7,682 nucleotides of DNA from Acidobacteriota bacterium (GTDB lineage: Bacteria > Acidobacteriota > Terriglobia > Terriglobales > Acidobacteriaceae): positions 1-7,682 of the forward strand of contig JAJXXN010000333.1 of assembly GCA_021781075.1 (NCBI GenBank), in the 5' to 3' direction. The notes below the pieces were generated by a model that searched no databases, had not been told where the DNA came from, and was given only the letters and a program-made list of their open reading frames with translations. The position numbers were made by a program, and so were the translations under genes. Positions 5,680 through 7,682 of this stretch are shown in pieces (position 1 is the stretch's first letter; the number at the start of each line of letters is the position of its first letter).

Positions 5680-7392
5680 TCATTTGGCCGGTTGGTAGAC
5701 GATTTTCCCATTGACTACGGTTTGCAGGACCTTGGTGCCGAGAATCTCCGGCGCGGGAATTGTGTAGAGGTCGCGGTCGAGATGAATCAGGTCCGCGTCG
5801 TAGCCGGGCAGGAGCATCCCCTTGTGCTTTTCAGCGAACTCAGCATAGGCGGAGCCCTGCGTATAAGCGGCGAGGGCTTCTCCTCGTGTGAGTTTGTTTT
5901 GCGGGAAGTAAGTTTTGCTCCCGGCCTCGTTCATGCGGGTTACTGCCGCATAAAGCCCACGATAGGGCGTGATGGGCTCAACCGGGTAGTCGGTGCCAAA
6001 GGCGAGGTGGACGCCGGCGTTGAGGAAGGCCTTCCAGGCGTAGGAGTAGGCGGCGCGATCGGGGCCCAGGCGTGATTCCGCCCAGTTCATGTCGGTGAGC
6101 AGGTGATTGGGCTGCATGGAAGCGATGACGCCGAGTTTCGCAAAGCGCGGAATGTCCGCCGGGTCGACGATTTGCGCGTGCTCCACGCGGTCGCGGAGGT
6201 CATTGCAGGCAGCGGCGCCCTTTTGCGCCTCGCAATCTTTGCGCGCGACTTCAAAGGCATTCAACGCCATCGCCGTGCCGCGGTCACCGATGGCATGGAA
6301 GCCAAGTTGGAAACCCTCGCGGGTGCGCTCAACCGCCATTTTGTCTAGCTGCTCCTGTGTGAACTGCGGCAGGCCGGAGTTGTTGGGCTCATCGGCGAAG
6401 GGGGCTTTCATCGCCGCCGTGTGCGAGCCGAGGGAGCCATCCATGAAGCCCTTGAGCATTCCGGTGTGGAGCATGGGGTCGTCAGCCGGGTGATGGGCGC
6501 GCATTTTGATGAGCTTGTCGAGCGGCATGATGAAGGGCAGCCATTCACTGATGCGCAGGTTCAACTCGCCGGATTTTTCCAGCTCCTCAAAGACAAGGAA
6601 GTCCTCCCACTCGCTGAAATCCTGCACGCTGGTTACACCATGGCTGAGTGCGTCGGCCATGGTGAGGCGCGCGCCGCGAAGCCGCTCTTCGTGTGAGGGC
6701 GGTGGAATGACTTTGTAGACCAGTTCCTGCGCCGTCTCGCGGACTATGCCGGTGGGGTTGCCGTCCTTGTCGAGGTCGATGGCGCCGCCCTGCGGGGGAA
6801 CGGTTTTGCCGGTGATGCCCGCGGCCTTGAGCGCGGCGGTATTCGCGATGGCGATGTGGCCGTCAATGCGGTCAAAGAAAGCCGGGTGGTCGCCGGTGAC
6901 GCGGTCGAGATCCTGGCGTGTGGGCAGAACAGGCTTGGCCCAGAAGGTGTGGTCCCAGTTGCCGCCAATGAGCCAGTGGCCGGCGGGGGCGGCTTGGGCG
7001 GCGGCGGAGATTTGCGCCAGCATGGCCTCAAGCGAGGGCGTGCCGGTGAGGTCGATGTGGAGTTTGGTGCGCCCGGCGCCGCCGAGGTGGGTGTGGGCGT
7101 CGTTGATGCCGGGGAAGATGGCTTCAGTGGGGCTGTGTTTGAGGTCGAAGACAAGGGTGCGCGGGGCAACGAGCTTTTGAATCTCCGCTGTGGCGCCGAT
7201 GGCGAGCACCTTGCCGTCCTTGATGGCGATGGCTTCGACGACCTGCGGCTTCTCGTCACTGAACCCGGCGCCGGTGTAGATGCGGGCGTTGAGGAAGACG
7301 AGGTCGGGGCCGGGGAGGTTTTTGGCCTGTGCGAGGAGGGAAGCAGGGAAGGCAGCGACGAGGAGGAGTGCAAAGAAGTGTATGCGGCGCAT
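5680..7392 (-). CDS. Secreted Amidohydrolase_3 (YtcJ-like) metal-dependent hydrolase
   Basis: This is a 570-residue amidohydrolase of the YtcJ / N-substituted formamide deformylase group, expected to hydrolyse a C-N amide-type bond; the substrate is unknown. Residues 1-23 form a signal peptide (MRRIHFFALLLVAAFPASLLAQA). The N-terminal small beta-domain carries DLVFLNARIYTG (30-41) and KDGKVLAIG (58-66). Metal-site motifs are HTH (100-102) in PGINDAHTHL, Lys314 in GMLKGFMDGS (candidate carboxylated bridging lysine), His366 in GFHAIGDRG, His405 in VEHAQIV and Asp468 in FGTDYPVEP. The C-terminal PGYDADLIHLDRDL and NGKIVYQ close the composite domain. Cys387 and Cys396 could form a disulfide. The frame is open up to 7521, overlapping the upstream gene. 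I chose ATG 7392 because the signal peptide begins there, although no Shine-Dalgarno is visible. The M20 peptidase gene ends 41 bases upstream, suggesting an operon. Confidence 0.95.
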   Translation of the reverse strand: MRRIHFFALLLVAAFPASLLAQAKNLPGPDLVFLNARIYTGAGFSDEKPQVVEAIAIKDGKVLAIGATAEIQKLVAPRTLVFDLKHSPTEAIFPGINDAHTHLGGAGRTKLHIDLTGTPSLEAMLAQISAAAQAAPAGHWLIGGNWDHTFWAKPVLPTRQDLDRVTGDHPAFFDRIDGHIAIANTAALKAAGITGKTVPPQGGAIDLDKDGNPTGIVRETAQELVYKVIPPPSHEERLRGARLTMADALSHGVTSVQDFSEWEDFLVFEELEKSGELNLRISEWLPFIMPLDKLIKMRAHHPADDPMLHTGMLKGFMDGSLGSHTAAMKAPFADEPNNSGLPQFTQEQLDKMAVERTREGFQLGFHAIGDRGTAMALNAFEVARKDCEAQKGAAACNDLRDRVEHAQIVDPADIPRFAKLGVIASMQPNHLLTDMNWAESRLGPDRAAYSYAWKAFLNAGVHLAFGTDYPVEPITPYRGLYAAVTRMNEAGSKTYFPQNKLTRGEALAAYTQGSAYAEFAEKHKGMLLPGYDADLIHLDRDLYTIPAPEILGTKVLQTVVNGKIVYQPAK

Positions 7393-7433
7393 GAGGGGAT
7401 GGTTGCACAGGCGGTGCGGGTATTTCAAGGGAA

Positions 7434-7682
7434 TTACTGCGCCGCGGCCCAGTCGGTCATGGTGAGTAGGAGGAGCAGGATACGTTTGAGTGCGAGCTCG
7501 CGGCCACGGGCCGAATACCACTCCTCGGTGGTGTGCGCGCCGCCGCCCTCTCCGCCCGCACCCATGGAAAGCGCTGGGACGCCGATCGAGAGTGGCAGAT
7601 TGGCGTCGGTAGAGCCGAGGCGCAGGCTGGTCTTGAGGCCGAGATGGCGGTCGACCGCGCGGAGCGCCTCAAGGAGCGGGCT
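7434..7682 (-). CDS. M20-family metallopeptidase, C-terminal 82 residues (rest outside window)
   Basis: The minus-strand frame entering at 7682 is open to TAA at 7436-7434 and encodes 82 residues with no start codon of its own. It matches the end of M20 zinc peptidases (PepT / peptidase-dimerization type). GSTDANLPLSIGVPALSMG (23-41) is the late STD motif, and GGGAHTTEEWY (46-56) contains the conserved late His of the dizinc site (His50) followed by the usual E/D-W-Y. The final helix is RELALKRILLLLLTM. Such enzymes are di- or aminopeptidases or amidohydrolases; the substrate cannot be judged from the tail. It lies 41 bases upstream of the amidohydrolase gene in the same direction, so the two are probably co-transcribed. 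Confidence 0.85.
   Translation of the reverse strand, partial: SPLLEALRAVDRHLGLKTSLRLGSTDANLPLSIGVPALSMGAGGEGGGAHTTEEWYSARGRELALKRILLLLLTMTDWAAAQ

Noticed and set aside
7400..7428. TTGAAA (7428-7423) as a -35 box for the amidohydrolase
   Set aside because: The position 17 bases downstream reads CAACCA, not a -10 element, and the 41-base gap to the upstream gene fits an operon better.
7393..7521. N-terminal extension of the amidohydrolase to a start at 7521
   Set aside because: It overlaps the M20 gene and precedes a clean signal peptide beginning at 7392; the added residues look like out-of-frame sequence.
7457..7672. 71-codon minus-strand frame near the right edge
   Set aside because: It is Ser/Arg/Ala-rich and out of frame with the M20 tail, which carries conserved motifs across the same bases.

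Overview
The window is a GC-rich bacterial chromosome segment of ordinary density: seven protein genes (two of them cut by the window ends), no RNA genes, no mobile elements and no CRISPR. The style of the HtrA protease N-terminus, the stand-alone peptidoglycan-binding protein with a basic linker, and the secreted M20 peptidase / Amidohydrolase_3 pair resemble Acidobacteriota (Terriglobia) as I remember them. That assignment is from recall, not from a search.

Layout. On the + strand, positions 1-670 hold the C-terminal part of diaminopimelate decarboxylase (lysA). It is followed after 42 bases by a complete secreted type-B carboxylesterase (713-2269). All other genes lie on the - strand. From right to left in transcription order they are: the tail of an M20-family metallopeptidase (7682-7434), a secreted Amidohydrolase_3 / YtcJ-like hydrolase (7392-5680), a ten-helix EamA/DMT transporter (5631-4720), a periplasmic HtrA/DegP serine protease with two PDZ domains (4550-2922), and a small secreted PG_binding_1 protein (2767-2276). 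The two strands converge with only 6 bases between stop codons (2270-2275).

Control signals. The clearest regulatory block is 2768-2921, between htrA and the peptidoglycan-binding gene. It contains an intrinsic terminator for htrA, then a sigma70-type promoter (TTGCCG-17-TATACT), then a perfect AAGGAG ribosome binding site. The best-placed start codon behind that site is CTG, which would be a rare initiator. The transporter has a GATAAT hexamer at exactly -12 to -7 from its ATG and no Shine-Dalgarno sequence, which suggests a leaderless transcript. The 169-base region before htrA has several small inverted and direct repeats around a TATACT hexamer and looks like a regulated promoter.

How the genes relate. 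The M20 peptidase and the amidohydrolase are 41 bases apart and could form a small catabolic or processing operon, with the transporter 48 bases further on. HtrA and the peptidoglycan-binding protein are both envelope proteins, but the terminator and promoter between them suggest separate transcription. I see no clear sign of a previously undescribed system. The most unusual signals are the probable CTG start and the possible leaderless transporter gene.
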